In this document: one piece after another, positions 12,026 through 24,682 of the stretch | How the letters are laid out: every line of letters begins with the position of its first letter | Numbering within the stretch: position 1 is the first letter of the stretch | NCBI GenBank assembly: GCA_947579665.1 | Contig: OX388341.1 | Span: 5,694,752-5,758,751, forward strand | Origin: Sympetrum striolatum | Lineage: Eukaryota > Arthropoda > Insecta > Odonata > Libellulidae | Direction of reading: 5' to 3' | DNA length: 64,000 nucleotides | Translations under genes and position numbers: made by a program | The notes under the pieces: generated by a model | Databases searched by the model: none | What the model saw: the letters and a program-made list of their open reading frames with translations, nothing else | Told to the model about the DNA's origin: nothing

Positions 12026-12895
12026 AAACCCAAAGTCATTGACCTTGGGTTTTACCCCTCCAGTATGGTCTGGTCATTAACTTCAGGTCATTGACCCGAG
12101 GTCAATGGCCCGAGGTCAATGACCTGAGGTAGATGACCCGAGGTCAATGACACGAGGTCAATGACCCGAGATCGATGACCCAAGTACGATGACCTGAGGG
12201 CGATGACCCCAGTTCGATGACCTGAGGTCGATGACCCGAGTTCGATGACCTGAGGTCAATGACCTGAGGTTTATGAGCCGAGGTCGATGGCCTGAGGTCA
12301 ATGCCTTTAGGTCGATGACCTAAGGTCGATGACCAGAGGTAGATGGCCCGAGGTCAATGACCTGAGGTAGATACCCGAGGTCAATGACACAAGGTCAATG
12401 ACCAGATGTCGATGACCCGAGTTCGATGACCTGAGGTCAATGACCTGAGGTTAATAATCCGAGATCGATGACCTGAGCTCAATGACCAGAGGTTGAATAC
12501 AACAAGTCGTTGACCCGAGGACAACTCCGAGTATTCAACTCCGGGAAGTCGTCCTCTAATTGAGGATGACCCCGGGATTCGACTCCGGGAGGTTGACTCC
12601 GGGTTGAAAACTCCGTTATGTCAACTCCGGGAGGTCGTCTCCGGGAGGTCGACTCCGAGAGGTTGACTCCGGGAGGTCGACTCCGGGAGGTCGACTCCGG
12701 GAAGTCGACTCCGGGTGGTCGACTCCGAAAGGTCGACTCCGGGAGTTTGACTCCGCAATGTCGATTAGGGAGGTTAATTCCAAGAGGACAGTTCTGAGAG
12801 ATCGATTCGGATTGATGAACTCGGAGTGGTCGAATACCGGGAGGACGAATATCGGTGTTATGCTACAGTCCTTCGAAGAAGATCCATCCTTATAA
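12026..12895 (+). repeat. Composite minisatellite module 4
   Basis: Begins with the boundary palindrome at 12026-12052. Block A spans about 12080-12520 and block B about 12530-12757, followed by the complete second flank. It is similar in order to modules 1 and 2 but shorter in A and with more differences, so it diverged earlier. Confidence 0.85.
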
Positions 12896-13140
12896 AGTAG
12901 AAATATTCAATTTTCCGTAGTTGGTAAAACTAAAAACGTCGAATACTCGGAAACATTCTGTGAAATTTCAGGATTTATTAAAAATATTACGCTAATTATA
13001 TGCCAAAAATACTAAACGATTGACTTATTTGAAAGCTTTTTGACAAGATCTATCCAAATAAAGAAGAAATATTCAATTTTTCTAGCGGTTAACACAAAAA
13101 AAGGTCGAAATCTCGAAAGTTTTGGTGTAATTTCAGGTTT
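12880..13140 (-). repeat. Short Sat1 segment in reverse orientation after module 4
   Basis: Same reversed piece as after modules 1 and 2, returning to forward orientation near 13141 at the sequence ATGATCTAATGAATTAGTAT. Confidence 0.7.
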
Positions 13141-15035
13141 TTTCAATATGATCTAATGAATTAGTATATATCTCTTCAAAGGCATTAAAAGCATTCTAAT
13201 GTTGTCTACATTACTTAAAATCTTAACAAAATATGGCCAAAAACCTTAAATTTCACCGATATATTTCGTGTTTCGACGTTTTTTGCGTTTGCTGCTAAGA
13301 AAAATTGAACATTTTCTCTAAAATTGGATAGATCTCGTCAAAAAAATTAAAACGAGCACAAAGTTGACTAGTTTTCTTTCAATATTTAGCAAAATATGGC
13401 CAAAAACCTGAAATTACACCGATTTGTTCGAGGTTTCGACGTTTCTTGGGTTAACTGCTTCGAAAAGATGAATATTTCCAACATATTTGTATAGATTTCT
13501 TCAAAAGCATTAATACGAATCCAATGTTGACTAGATTCCTTCAATTTTTAGCAAAATATTTTGAAAAACCTGGAATTTCAACGATAATTTTCGTGAATTC
13601 GACGATTCTTGGGTTAACTGCAAAGAAATATTGAATATTAGCATGGAATTTGGATATATCTCGTCGAATGCATGGATATGAATCCACGTTTAACTGGTTT
13701 TTCTCCATTTTTATCAAAAAACGTCCAAAAACCTGAAATTTGACCTATATTTTTCGAGTTTTCGACGTTTTTGGGTTAACTGATTCGATAAATGGAATAA
13801 ATGTTACGATTTTTTATAGGTCCCCTTGAAAGCATTAAAATTCTTCCAACGTTGACTAGTTTTGCTCAATTTTGAACGAAATATGTGAAAAAACTGAAAT
13901 TTCACCAATTGTTTTCGAGATTTCAACTTTTTTGTGTTAACCGCTGAAAAAAATTGAATATTTCTTCATTATTTGGATGGATCTCATTTAAAACTTTCAA
14001 ATAAGTCAAAAGTTTTGGCAAATATTTAGCATAATATTGCAAAAAACCTGAAATTTCACAGAATGTTTTCGAGTTTTCGATTCTCTTTGTTTTAATTCCT
14101 AAGGAAAATTAAATATTTCCTACTAAATATGGATTGATCATGTCAAAACCTTTAAATTGAGCACCAAGTTGACTAGTTTTGCTCAATATTTAGCAAAATA
14201 TGGCCAAAAAACTGAAATTTCACCTATATTTTTCGAGTTTTTGACGTTATTTTGGTTTAATACTACTCAAAATTAAAAATTTCTACTGAATTTTGATAGA
14301 TTTCGTCTAAAGCATTACAATTATTTCAACAATAATTAATATTGCTCAATTTTGAACAAGATATGCCAAAAAATGAAAATTCAGAAATATTTTTCAGATT
14401 CCGACGTTTTTTGGATTAACTGCTACAAAAAAATGACCATTTCTTCTGAATTTGGATAGATATCGTCGAAACAATTAAGATGAATCGATAGTAAATAGTT
14501 TCGCTCAATACTTAGCAAATGATGGCAAAAACATGAAATTTCACCTATATTTTTGGTGATTTCGACCTTTTTTTGGTTAACTGCTAAGATAAATTGTAGA
14601 TTTCTTCTAAATTTCGATAGATCTCGTCAAGAAAATTAAGATGAGTAAAAAGCTGACTAGTTTTTCTCAATATTAAGCAAAATATGGCAAATAACCTTAA
14701 ATTACAACGATTTTTTCGAGTTTTCGACGTTTTATGGGTAAACTGCTTCGAAAAATTGAATCTTTCTCTAATATTGTTATAGATCTCTTTAAAAGCATTA
14801 ATACGAATCCAATGTTGACTAGATTCCTTCAATGTTTAGTAAAATATTGAAAAAACCTGAAATTTCACTGATTTTTTTCGAGTTTTCGACGTTTTTTGAG
14901 TATCTGCTAATAATAATAATATATTGCTGCTAAATATGGATAGATCTCGTCAATAACTTAAAGTTAAATCGAAAGTTGCCTAGTTTTGATCTCTTTTCAC
15001 TAAAATATGGCCAAAAACCTGAAAATTTGCGGAGT
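13141..15035 (+). repeat. Sat1 satellite, forward
   Basis: About 11 monomers, more divergent towards 15000 than the first 13 kb, as expected for the edge of a homogenised block. No gene is seen; the short frames at 14584-14832 and 15007-15213 are satellite. Confidence 0.83.
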
Positions 15036-15540
15036 TTTTGACGTTTTGATATATTACATTAATAACATTTATTTTGTGTTAAACATATTTAAAAAATCTC
15101 GTTCAGATTTTCAACTGAAACCAAATTCGATTACATTAAGGATAGGAGCAAGGAAAAGTATGAAAAACTGCCTATTTTTTCGGATTTTCTGTAAATTGAT
15201 ACGGAAAATCTAATTTTTATCTCAGATTTTGACTGACATTGATTTGATTATAAGGAGGAGTCCAAAATAGTATTTTTCGAATTTTAGAACAAATCACATC
15301 AACGAATGGAAACAATTCCAAAAAATGCCCCCTTTTTGCCGATTAAACCGTAAATTAAAAACTAAAAATTACATTTGTTTTCAATTTTTTTTTAAATCTT
15401 ATTAAGATCTTCAAAACTAATCCTTATTTTATAAGGTTTTTCGAATTCTTTGCAAAATGCATCCATAAAACAGTAATATATCGTTAAAATGCCTAATTTA
15501 AGCCGAATTTTCGGTAAATTGTACTAAAAACTGAACTTGA
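15036..15540 (-). repeat. Sat2 island 1 (about 3 monomers, reverse)
   Basis: About 500 bp distinct from Sat1. Blocks such as TCTTCAAAACTAATCC and GGTTTTTCGAATTC are the reverse complement of the Sat2 family seen at 37381-38515 (for example TTTCGAAAAAACCTAGTCG there). The same island recurs at 17546 and 35591, each time directly before a reversed minisatellite module. Confidence 0.7.
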
Positions 15541-16350
15541 AAGGTCTGGAGTATAACACCGATATTCGTCCTCCCGGTATTCGACCACTCCGAGTTGATC
15601 TATCCGAATGGACATCTCAGAACTGTCCTCTTGGAATTGACCTCCCTTAATCGACATCGCGGAGTCAACCGTCTGGATCCAACCTCCCGGAGTCAACCTC
15701 CCGGAGTCGAACTCCCAGAATCAACCTCCCGGAGTCCACCTCCCGGAGTCGACCTCCAGGAGTCCACATCCCGGAGTCGACCTCCTGGAGTCGACCTCCT
15801 GGAGTCGATCTCTTTGAGTCGTCCTCCCGAAGTCGACCTCCCGGAGTCGATCTCCCGGAGTCGACCTCCCAGAGAGGACCTTACGGAGTTTTCCACCTTA
15901 AGTCGACCACCCAGAGTCGACTCCCTAGGTCATCCTCCCTTAGAGGAAGACTTCCTGGAGTTGACCACTCGGAGTTGACCTCGGGACATCAAACTCGGGT
16001 CATCGACCTCAGGTAATCAACCCCGGGTCATCGACCTCGGGTCATCGACCTCAGGTCATCGACCTCCTCTCATCGACCTCAGGTCATCGACCTTCAGTCA
16101 TCGACCTCGGGTCATCGACCTCGGGTCATCGACCTCTGGTCATCGAACTCGGGTCTTCGACTTCGGGTCAATGACCTTGTGATTCACCCTTCCAGTCATC
16201 GACGTCGGGTTATAATCCTCGTGTTATATAACTTTTAGAACTTATTGACCTGCAAAAAAAGGATGAATGTTCAAAATTTCGAAATGCCTAAAAGACGAAA
16301 TCATTACGGAGTTTATTTCTAGAGTTGAAATTAAATTTTAAATGTTTTCT
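15541..16350 (-). repeat. Composite minisatellite module 5 (reverse orientation)
   Basis: Order on the plus strand: reversed second flank (about 15541-15655, with ATATTCGTCCTCCCGG), reversed B (about 15660-15965), reversed A (about 15966-16180). A tail follows that differs from modules 1-4 (about 16181-16350, with GAACTTATTGACCTGCAAA). Order and strand are those expected for the same composite unit turned round. The 127-codon and 67-codon frames on the two strands here are repeat by-products. Confidence 0.84.
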
Positions 16351-17545
16351 ATATTTGCTAAAATGTTAGAAAATATGGCTAAAAACATTAAATTTCACCG
16401 ATATTTTTCGTAGTTTTTCGAGTTTTTGACGTAATTTTGGTTTACTGCAATGAAAAATCTAAAATTTCTACTGAATTTTGATAGATATCGTTTAAAGCAT
16501 TTATATTAATCCAACAATAACTAATTTTGCTCAATTTTGAACAAAATATGCTAAAAAATGGAATTTCACTGATATTTTTCGAGATTATGACGTTTTTTGG
16601 GATAATTGCTACATGAAATCGACCATTTCTTCTGAATTTGAATAGATATCGACAAAACAATTAATATGAATCGATAGTAACTAGTTTTGCTCAATAATTG
16701 TCAAATAATTGCAAAAAACCTGAAATTTCACCTATATTTTTCGTGTTTTCGACGGTTTTTGAGTTATCTGCTAAAAATAATAATATATTTCTCCTAAATT
16801 TGGATACATCTCGTCAAAAAAATTAAAATGAGTACAAAGTTTACTATTTTTGGTTAATATTTAGCAAAATATGGTAAAAAACCTGAAATTACTAAGTTAT
16901 TTTCGACTTTTCGACGTTTTTTGGGTTAACTGCTCTAAAAAATTGAATATTTCTAACAAATTTGTATAGGTCTCTGCGAAAGCATTAAATTTAATCCAAC
17001 GCCAACTAGTTTTTCTCAATTTTGAACGAAATATGTGAAAAAACTGAAATTTTACCAATTTTTTCGATATTTTGACGTTTTTTGTGTTTTCCGCTGAACA
17101 AATTTCATATTTCTTCTTTATTTGGATAGATCTCTTTTAAAAAACTTTCAAATAAGTCAAAAGTTTAGTAGTTTTGGCAAATATTTAGCATATTATTGCA
17201 AAAAACCTGAAATTTCACAAAATGTTTTTGAGTTTTCGACCTTTCATGGGTGAACTGCTTCGAGAAATTGAAAAATTTTTCTTTTTATAGATCTCTTCAA
17301 AAGCATTAATATGAATCCAATGTTGACTAGATTTCTTCAATATTAAGAAAAATATGGAAAAAGAAATTGAAATTTCACTGATATTTTTCGAGTTCTCGAC
17401 GGTTTTTGAGTTATCTGCAAAAAATAATAATATATTTCTCCTAAATATGAATAGATCTCGTCAATAACTTAAAATTAAATCCAAAGTTGACTAGTTTTGA
17501 TCTCTTTTCACTAAAATATGGCCAAACACCTGAATATTTACGGAG
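16351..17545 (+). repeat. Sat1 satellite, forward
   Basis: About 7 divergent monomers between module 5 and the second Sat2 island. No gene is seen. Confidence 0.83.
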
Positions 17546-18060
17546 TTTTTGACGTTTTGATAGATTACATTAATAACATTTATTTTGTGTTAAACATCTT
17601 TGAAAAATCTAGTTAAGATTTTCAACAGGAATCAAAATTTGATTAGATTAAGGATAGGAGCAAGGAAAAGTATGAAAAATTGCCCATTTTTTCGGATTTT
17701 CCTGTAAATTGATACTGAAAATCGAATTTTTATCTCAGATTTTGACTGATATTGATTAGATTATAAGGAGGAGTCCTAACTCCAAATAGTATTTTTCAAA
17801 TATTAGAACAATTCTCTTCAACAAATGGAAGCAATTCCAAAAAATGCCCCCTTTTTGCCGATTAAACCTTAAATTAAAAGATAAATATGAAATTTGTTTT
17901 CAAAAATTTTAAAATTCTTGTTAAGATCTTCAAAACTAGTCCAAATTCGATAAGGTTTTTCGAATTTTTTGCAAAATAAAGCCATAAAACAGTCAAATTA
18001 TGTTAAAATGCCTAATTTAAGCCGAAATTTTGATAAATTGTACTAAAAACAGAACTTGAA
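17546..18060 (-). repeat. Sat2 island 2 (reverse)
   Basis: Second copy of the Sat2 island, about 90% similar by eye to 15036-15540. It has the same junctions: Sat1 on the left (TTGACGTTTTGATAGATTAC) and the reversed second flank of a module on the right. Confidence 0.7.
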
Positions 18061-19230
18061 AGGTCTGGAGTATAACACCGATATTCGTCCTCCCGGTATT
18101 CGACCATTCCCAGTTGATCTATCCGAATCGACATCGCAGAACTGTCCTCTTGGAATTGACCTCCCGTAATCAACATCGCGGAGTCATACTCCCGGAGTCG
18201 ACCTCCCGGAATCGACCTCCCAAAGTCGACCTCCCAAGGTCGAGTCGATCTTACGGAGTTGTCCAACCGGAGTCAACCTCGGGTCAACGAATATTTGTCA
18301 TCAACCTCTTGTCATTGACCTTGGGTAATCTACCTCGGTTCATCGACCCCGGGTCATCGACCTCGGGTCATCGACCTCGGGTCATTGACCTCGTGCATTC
18401 GGCCTCGGGTCATTGACCTTGGGACATCGACCTCAGGTCATTGACCTCGGGTCAACGAACTCGGGTCATCAACCTCAGTTCATCGACCTTGGGTCATTGA
18501 CCTTGGGTCATTGACCTTGGGTCATCGATCTCAGGTAATTGACCTCGGGTCATCGAACTTGGGTCATCAATCTCAGTTCATCGACCTTTGGTCATTGACC
18601 TCGGGTCATTGACCTCGGGTCATTGACCTCGGGTCATTGACCTCGGGTCATTGGCCTCTGGTCAACGAATTCTGTTCATCGACCTCAGGCCATCGACTTC
18701 GGGACATCGACAACGTGTCTTCGACCGCAGGTCATTGACCTCGCGTCATCAAACACGGGTCATCGACCTCAGGTCATCGAACTCGGTTCGTCGTCCTCGG
18801 GTCATTGACTTCGTGTCATTTACATCAGGTCATCGACCTCGAGTCATCGACCTTGGGTCATCGACCTTTATAATGGGACTCGGGTCATCGATCTCGGGTC
18901 CTTGACCTTGGGTCATTGAATTCGGGTCATCGACCTCGCGTAATTGACCTCGTGTCATTGACCTCATGTCAACGACCTCGAGTCATCGACCTCGGGTAAT
19001 CGACCTCGGGCCTTTGACCTCAGGTCTTTGACTTTGGGTCAATGACCTATGGATATACCCCTCCATTCATCGACGTAGGGTCTTAATCCTCGGGTTATAT
19101 AACTCTTAGACCTTATTGACCTGCAAATTAAAGCAAGATTGTTCAATACTTCGAAATTCCTATAAAATGAAATCATTTCGCAGTTTATTTCTAGAGTTGA
19201 AATTAAATTATAAATGTTTTCTATATTTGC
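18061..19230 (-). repeat. Composite minisatellite module 6 (reverse, long A block)
   Basis: Reversed second flank, a short reversed B block (about 18172-18262), then the longest A block of the window (about 18263-19045), and the same tail as module 5. Three successive exact GGGTCATTGACCT palindromes lie at 18603-18615, 18617-18629 and 18631-18643, precisely 14 bp apart. A fourth with one mismatch follows at 18645. These match the RGGTCA n TGACCY consensus. Confidence 0.85.
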
Positions 19231-20932
19231 TCAATTTTTAGCAAAGTATGCCCAAAAACATGAAATTTCACCGATATTTTTCAGGTTTTTGATTTTAGTT
19301 TGGTTTACTGCTATGAAAAATTTAAAAATTTCTATTGAATTTTGATAGATCTCTTCTAAAGCATTAAAATTAATCCAGCGTTGACAAATTCGCTATATTT
19401 TGAACAAAATATGCAAAAAAACTGAAATTTCACTGATATTTTTCGAGATTTCAACGTTTTTTGGGATAATTGCTATAAAAAATCGACTATTTCTTCTAAA
19501 TTTGGATAGATATAGGCAAAATAATTAAGATTAATCGATACTAACTATTTTCGCTCAATTATTGTCAAATATTTGCAAAACACGTGAAATTTCACCTATA
19601 TTTTTCGAATTTTCGACCTTTTTTGGGTTTACTGCTAAAAAAATTTGAAAATTTCATCTAAATTTGGATGGATCTCGTCAAAAAAATTTAAATGAGAAAA
19701 GAGTTCATATTTTTGCTCAATATTTGGCAAAATACGGAAAAAAAAACCTGAAAATAAACCAATATTTTTGAGTTTTCGACGATTTTTGGGTTAACTGATT
19801 CGATAAATGGAATATTTCTAACGAATTTTTATAAGTCTCTTAAAAAGCATTAAAATTATTCCAACGTTGACTAATTTTGCTCAATTTTGAACGAAATATG
19901 TTAAAAAACTGAAATTTCACCAATTGTTTTCGAGATTTCGACGTTTTTCCGAGTTTGTGTTAACCGCTGAAAAATTGAATATTTCTTCTTTATTTGGATA
20001 GATCTCTTTTAAAAAATTTTCAAATAAGTCAAAAGTTTAGTAGTTTTGGCAAATATTTAGCATAATATTGCAAAAAACATGAAATTCCACAGAATGTTTT
20101 CGAGTTTTTTACGTTTTTTGTTTTAATTGATACGAAAAATTGAATGTTTCTAACTTATATGGATAGATCTTGTAAAAAACTTTTGCTCAAGTTTTAGCAA
20201 AATATAACCATAAACCATAAAATTTACCTATATTTTTCGAGTTCTCCACCTTTATTGAGTTATCTGCTAAAAATAAAAATTATATATCTGCTGAATTTAG
20301 TTAGATCTTGTATAAACCTTTAAATTGAGTTCCAAATTGACCAGTTATGATCAATATTTAGCAAACATGGCAGAAAACATGAAATTTCGCCAATATTTTT
20401 CGAGTTTTTGACGTTTTTTGGGTTATTTGGTATGAGAAATTGAATGGATCTAATGAATTAGTACATATCCCTTCAAAGGCATTAAAAGCATTCTAATGTT
20501 GTCTACATTACTTAAAATGTTAGCTAAATATGGCGAAAAACCTTAAATTTCACCGATATTTTTCGTGTTTCGACGTTTTTTTTGGTTTACTGCTAAGAAA
20601 AATTGAAAATTTCCTCTAAAATTTGATAGATCTCGTCAAAAACAATTAAAATGAGCACAAAGTTGACTAGTTTTCTTTCATTATTTTGCAAATTATGGCC
20701 AAAAACCTGAAATTACGCCAATATTTTTCGAATTTTTGACGTTTTTTGGGTTATCCGTTATGAAAAATTGAATGGATCTAATGAATTAGTATATATCTCT
20801 TCACAGGCATTAAAAGATTCTAATGTTGTCTACATTACTTAAAATGTTAGCAAAATATGGCCAAAAACCTTACATTTCACCGATATTTTTCGTGTTTCCA
20901 TGTTTTTTTGGGTTTACTGCTAAGAAACTGAA
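19231..20932 (+). repeat. Sat1 satellite, forward
   Basis: About 10 monomers, ending abruptly near 20932 where AAACTGAAGCTAA joins the flank of module 7 without the usual palindrome. Confidence 0.84.
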
Positions 20933-21714
20933 GCTAAGTCTGGTCTGGTCATTAACTTCGGGTCATTGACCCGAGGTCAATGGCCCGAGGTCAATGACCT
21001 GAGGTAGATGACCCGAGGTCAATGACACGAGGTGAATGACCCGAGATCGATGACCCAAAATCGATGACCTGAGGTCGATGACCCCAGTTCGATGACCTGA
21101 GGTCGATGACCCGAGTTCGATGACCCGAAGTCAGTGACCTGGGGTCGATGACCCGAGGTCGATGACCTGAGGTCAATGACTTTAGGTCGATGACCTGAGG
21201 TCGATGACCCGAGGTCGATGGCCCAAGGTCAATGACCTGAGGTAGATGACCTGAGATCAATGACACGAGGTCAATGACCTGAAGTCGATGACCCGAGTTC
21301 GATGACCTGAGGTCGATGACCCGAGTTCGATGACCTGAGGTCAATGACCTGATGTCGATAACCCGAGCTCGGTGACCCGACGTCCATGACCAGAGGTTGA
21401 TGACATCAAGTCGTTGACCCGAGGTCGACTCCGGGAGGTCGACTCCAGGAGGTCGACTCCGGGAGGTCGACTCCGGGAGGTCGATAAAGGGAGGTCGATA
21501 AAGGGAGGTCGACGCCGAAACGTCGACTCCGGGAGTTTGACTTCGCAATGTCGATTACGGGAGGTCAATTCCAAGAGGACAGTTCTGAGAGATTGATTTG
21601 GATAGATCAACTCGGAGTGGTCGAATACCGGGAGGACGAATATCGGTGTTATGCTACAGACCTTCGAAGAAGATCTATCCATATAAAGTAGAAATATTCA
21701 GTTTTCCGTAGTAG
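20933..21714 (+). repeat. Composite minisatellite module 7
   Basis: Forward orientation: partial first flank, block A (about 20955-21420), short block B (about 21421-21540), second flank, and only about 45 bp of reversed Sat1 before forward Sat1 resumes near 21715. The boundary palindrome is absent, so this copy has lost one edge. The overlapping 185-codon and 113-codon minus frames are periodic by-products with no start context or domain. Confidence 0.84.
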
Positions 21715-22377
21715 TTAGTTTTTGACGTTACTTTGGTTTACTGCTACGAAAACTTTAAAATTTCTACTGAATTTTGATAGATTTCGTCAAATTTCATAGA
21801 AATGAAAATTCAGTGATATTTTTCGATATTTCGACGTTTTTTGGGGTAATTGCTACTAGAAATCGACTATTTCTTTTAAATTTCGATAGATATCGGCAGA
21901 ACAATTAAAATGAATCGACCTTTACCATTTACGCTGAATAATTGTCAAATATTTGCAAAAAACCTGAAATTTCACTATATTTTTCGCGTTTTCGACCTTT
22001 TTTGGGTTTACTGCTAAGAAAATTTGAAAATTTCCTCAAAATTTGGATAGATATCGTCAAAAAAATTTAAATGAGAAAAAGTTTACTATTTCTGCTGAAT
22101 ATTTAGCAAAATATGGAAAAAACCTGAAAATAAACCAATCTTTTCGAGTTTTCGACGATTGTTGGGTTAACTGATTTGATAAATGGAATATTTCTAACAA
22201 ATTTTTATATGTATCTTCAAAAGCATTAAAATTATTTCAACGTTGACTACTTTTGCTCAATTTTGAACGAAATATGTGAAAAAACTGAAATTTCACCAAT
22301 TTTTTTCGAGATTTCGACGTTTTTTGTGTTAACCGCTGAAAAATTGAATATTTCTTCTTTATTTGGATAGATCTCTT
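21715..22377 (+). repeat. Sat1 satellite, forward, up to the foldback insertion
   Basis: About 4 monomers. The last one is interrupted in TTGGATAGATCTCTTTTAA, where the TTAA is the left target site of the next feature. Confidence 0.86.
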
Positions 22378-22408
22378 TTAACACTAGGAGGACGGGAGTT
22401 TCGGCCTA

Positions 22409-23154
22409 CCTAGAAGGACGGGAGGTGGTCATTTGACCACCTACTTTTAAAATTCGTAATTAAATACTTTCATGCTTCTCAAAGACCTGAATTTTGCGTA
22501 TCTTCTACATTTGACCATTACACAAGTTCTACTAATATTTTTTTCCCCGTAATTTGTTTAAATTTTAATTAATTAAACAAAATGTTGACCTATGTCCTAA
22601 ATCTGCAGAATTTCATATTCTAGAATATTTAATCTATTTATACTGAACCAATGAAACTCATATTTTCGGAATAAGTGGAAGAAGGTCCGAATTGTTGATA
22701 AAAGTCAGTCACGTTACCCCAAGATTGTTATGCTATCTGACGGAAACCATATAAAACCACTCGTTCGTGCCTCGGAAAAAAACCTCAATCAAATACGATG
22801 GCGGAACAATTTTTCAAATTTCGTCCTGAAAATTTCCTTATGGTGTTTTTATCAATGCCAAATCAATGTATAATATTTAAAAATTCTTAAAACAATTTTT
22901 AGCAGGGTTGCCAACATATTGGTTTTATCATTATATAATGTTCTTCCAATTTTTTTCTCTAGTAAATTTCAAACTGATATCTCAAGTTTATATTCAATCA
23001 CCTTTTTTGAACAATTTGAATTAATTTAACGGGTATTAACCTTATAAAACAGGGCTACCAATCGTTAGAACAGATCTCTAAACAGAGACTTTTGCGTTCG
23101 CAGTATAAATAGCTACAGATATATTTTGAGCACAGATTTGTTTCATGTAATTTG
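22409..23154 (+). repeat. Left arm of the foldback element
   Basis: Inverted copy of 23751-24498. It holds the matched stretch GTTACCCCAAGATTGTTATG at about 22715 and TATA-like stretches near 22750 and 23103. An RNA read through both arms would form a hairpin of more than 700 bp. Confidence 0.85.
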
Positions 23155-23750
23155 TCTAAACTCTTTGGGATCCCGAATTAGTTTATAAACTATAAAGAAG
23201 CAGTGTGACCAACATCTTCGGCTGTAAAGTGAAGGCAGCGATCAGACCTTCATGGAATACCTGACAATCTCATTTATCGAGAATGGATTAATATCTTCTA
23301 TCTTATGCATTGACGCAATGTTAACGACCAAAACAAGGCTAACAACAACAATAACCATTTTTCTGCTGTTATTCAGCTCATAACATTTTTCATAAAAAAA
23401 TTTAGACCCGCTTTACATAAACTTTTAGGATTTGTTTGCTTCTGTTATGAGTTAGATACAATATTTTGAATTCTTTATATGTAACCTCTTATATTTGAAA
23501 TTGTTACAGTTTCCGTAAGTTACACAGCCGAAAAAATATTTTCATATCGGTTGAATACATTTATTTTACATATATAGTTATTTATTTACTAATTATCCTT
23601 GATGCATGTGAATTCCATAGATCTTTAAGCGAAAGAAGAGAATTCTTAATAAGTGAATCTTTCTTTCAATTTTAGTGCTCGTTAATTTTAATGGCTTATG
23701 TAAGTAATTTGCTCAAACCGTAATATTTGCAAATAATTGTCGGTTTTACA
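23155..23750. other. Loop of the foldback element, no gene
   Basis: About 600 bp of AT-rich sequence between the arms. No long reading frame and no transposase motif are seen. It includes a short run of AACAACAACAATAACC near 23342. Confidence 0.7.
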
Positions 23751-24498
23751 TACAAATTACATGAAACAAATCTGTGCTCAAAATATATCTGTAGCTATTT
23801 ATACTGCGAACGCAAAAGTCTCTGTTTAGAGATCTGTTCTAACGATTGGTAGCCCTGTTTTATAAGGTTAATACCCTTAAAATTAATTCAAATTGTTCAA
23901 AAAAGGTGATTGAATATAAACTTGAGATATCAGTTTGAAATTTACCAGAGAAAAAAATTGGAAGAACATTATATAATGATAAAACCAATATGTTGGCAAC
24001 CCTGCTAAAAATTGTTTTAAGAATTTTTAAATATTATACATTGATTTGGCATTGATAAAAACACCATAAGGAAATTTTCAGGACGAAATTTGAAAAATTG
24101 TTCCGCCATCGTATTTGATTGAGGTTTTTTTCCGAGGCACGAACGAGTGGTTTTATATGGTTTCCGTCAGATAGCATAACAATCTTGGGGTAACGTGACT
24201 GACTTTTATCAACAATTCGGACCTTCTTCCACTTATTCCGAAAATATGAGTTTCATTGGTTCAGTATAAATAGATTAAATATTCTAGAATATGAAATTCT
24301 GCAGATTTAGGACATAGGTCAACATTTTGTTTAATTAATTAAAATTTAAACAAATTACGGGGAGAAAAATATTATTAGAACTTGTGTAATGGTCAAATGT
24401 AGAAGATACGCAAAATTCAGGTCTTTGAGAAGCATGAAAGTATTTAATTACGAATTTTAAAAGTAGGTGGTCAAATGACCACCTCCCGTCCTTCTAGG
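23751..24498 (-). repeat. Right arm of the foldback element
   Basis: Reverse complement of 22409-23154. Differences by eye are few, for example AAGGG versus ACGGG near 23876 and a one-base change near 23945. This suggests recent formation or continuing gene conversion between arms. About 180 bp of unpaired sequence follow before the outer right end. Confidence 0.85.
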
Positions 24499-24682
24499 TA
24501 TATTTTGATATAAAATTTAACCTAAAAGTGAAAAAAAATATTTTAATACTTAACACAAATTTTGGGATAGTAATAAACAAAGTCAAAAAGTTTCAAAAAA
24601 ATCGGAGGTATTTTACTAAAGAAATTTTGATGTCAAACTCTGAAAAGTGGTCAAATGACCACCTCCGTCCTTCTAGTGTTAA

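Larger units (their letters stand above)
22378..24682. mobile_element. piggyBac-like non-autonomous foldback element with TTAA ends
   Basis: Flanked on both sides by TTAA (22378-22381 and 24679-24682). The left end reads CACTAGGAGGACGGGAG; the right end, reversed, reads CACTAGAAGGACGGAGG. Inside lie two inverted arms of about 745 bp (22409-23154 and 23751-24498) that pair almost perfectly, with only a few mismatches, around a loop of about 600 bp. A short palindrome, GGTGGTCATTTGACCACC, sits inside each end. A second copy of the terminal motif occurs inward at both ends, so the termini are duplicated or nested. No transposase frame is present. Known: TTAA target duplication is the hallmark of the piggyBac superfamily. 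The family assignment rests on TTAA and the ends only. Confidence 0.75.

Noticed and set aside
20991..21548. 185-codon minus-strand frame with a 14-residue repeat (SGHRPRVIDL type); similar frames in every minisatellite module
   Set aside because: The period of 14 residues equals three 14-bp units. Overlapping frames on the same and opposite strands show the same periodicity. No start context or domain exists.
22378..24682. A transposase gene inside the TTAA element
   Set aside because: No frame of useful length exists in the arms or loop.
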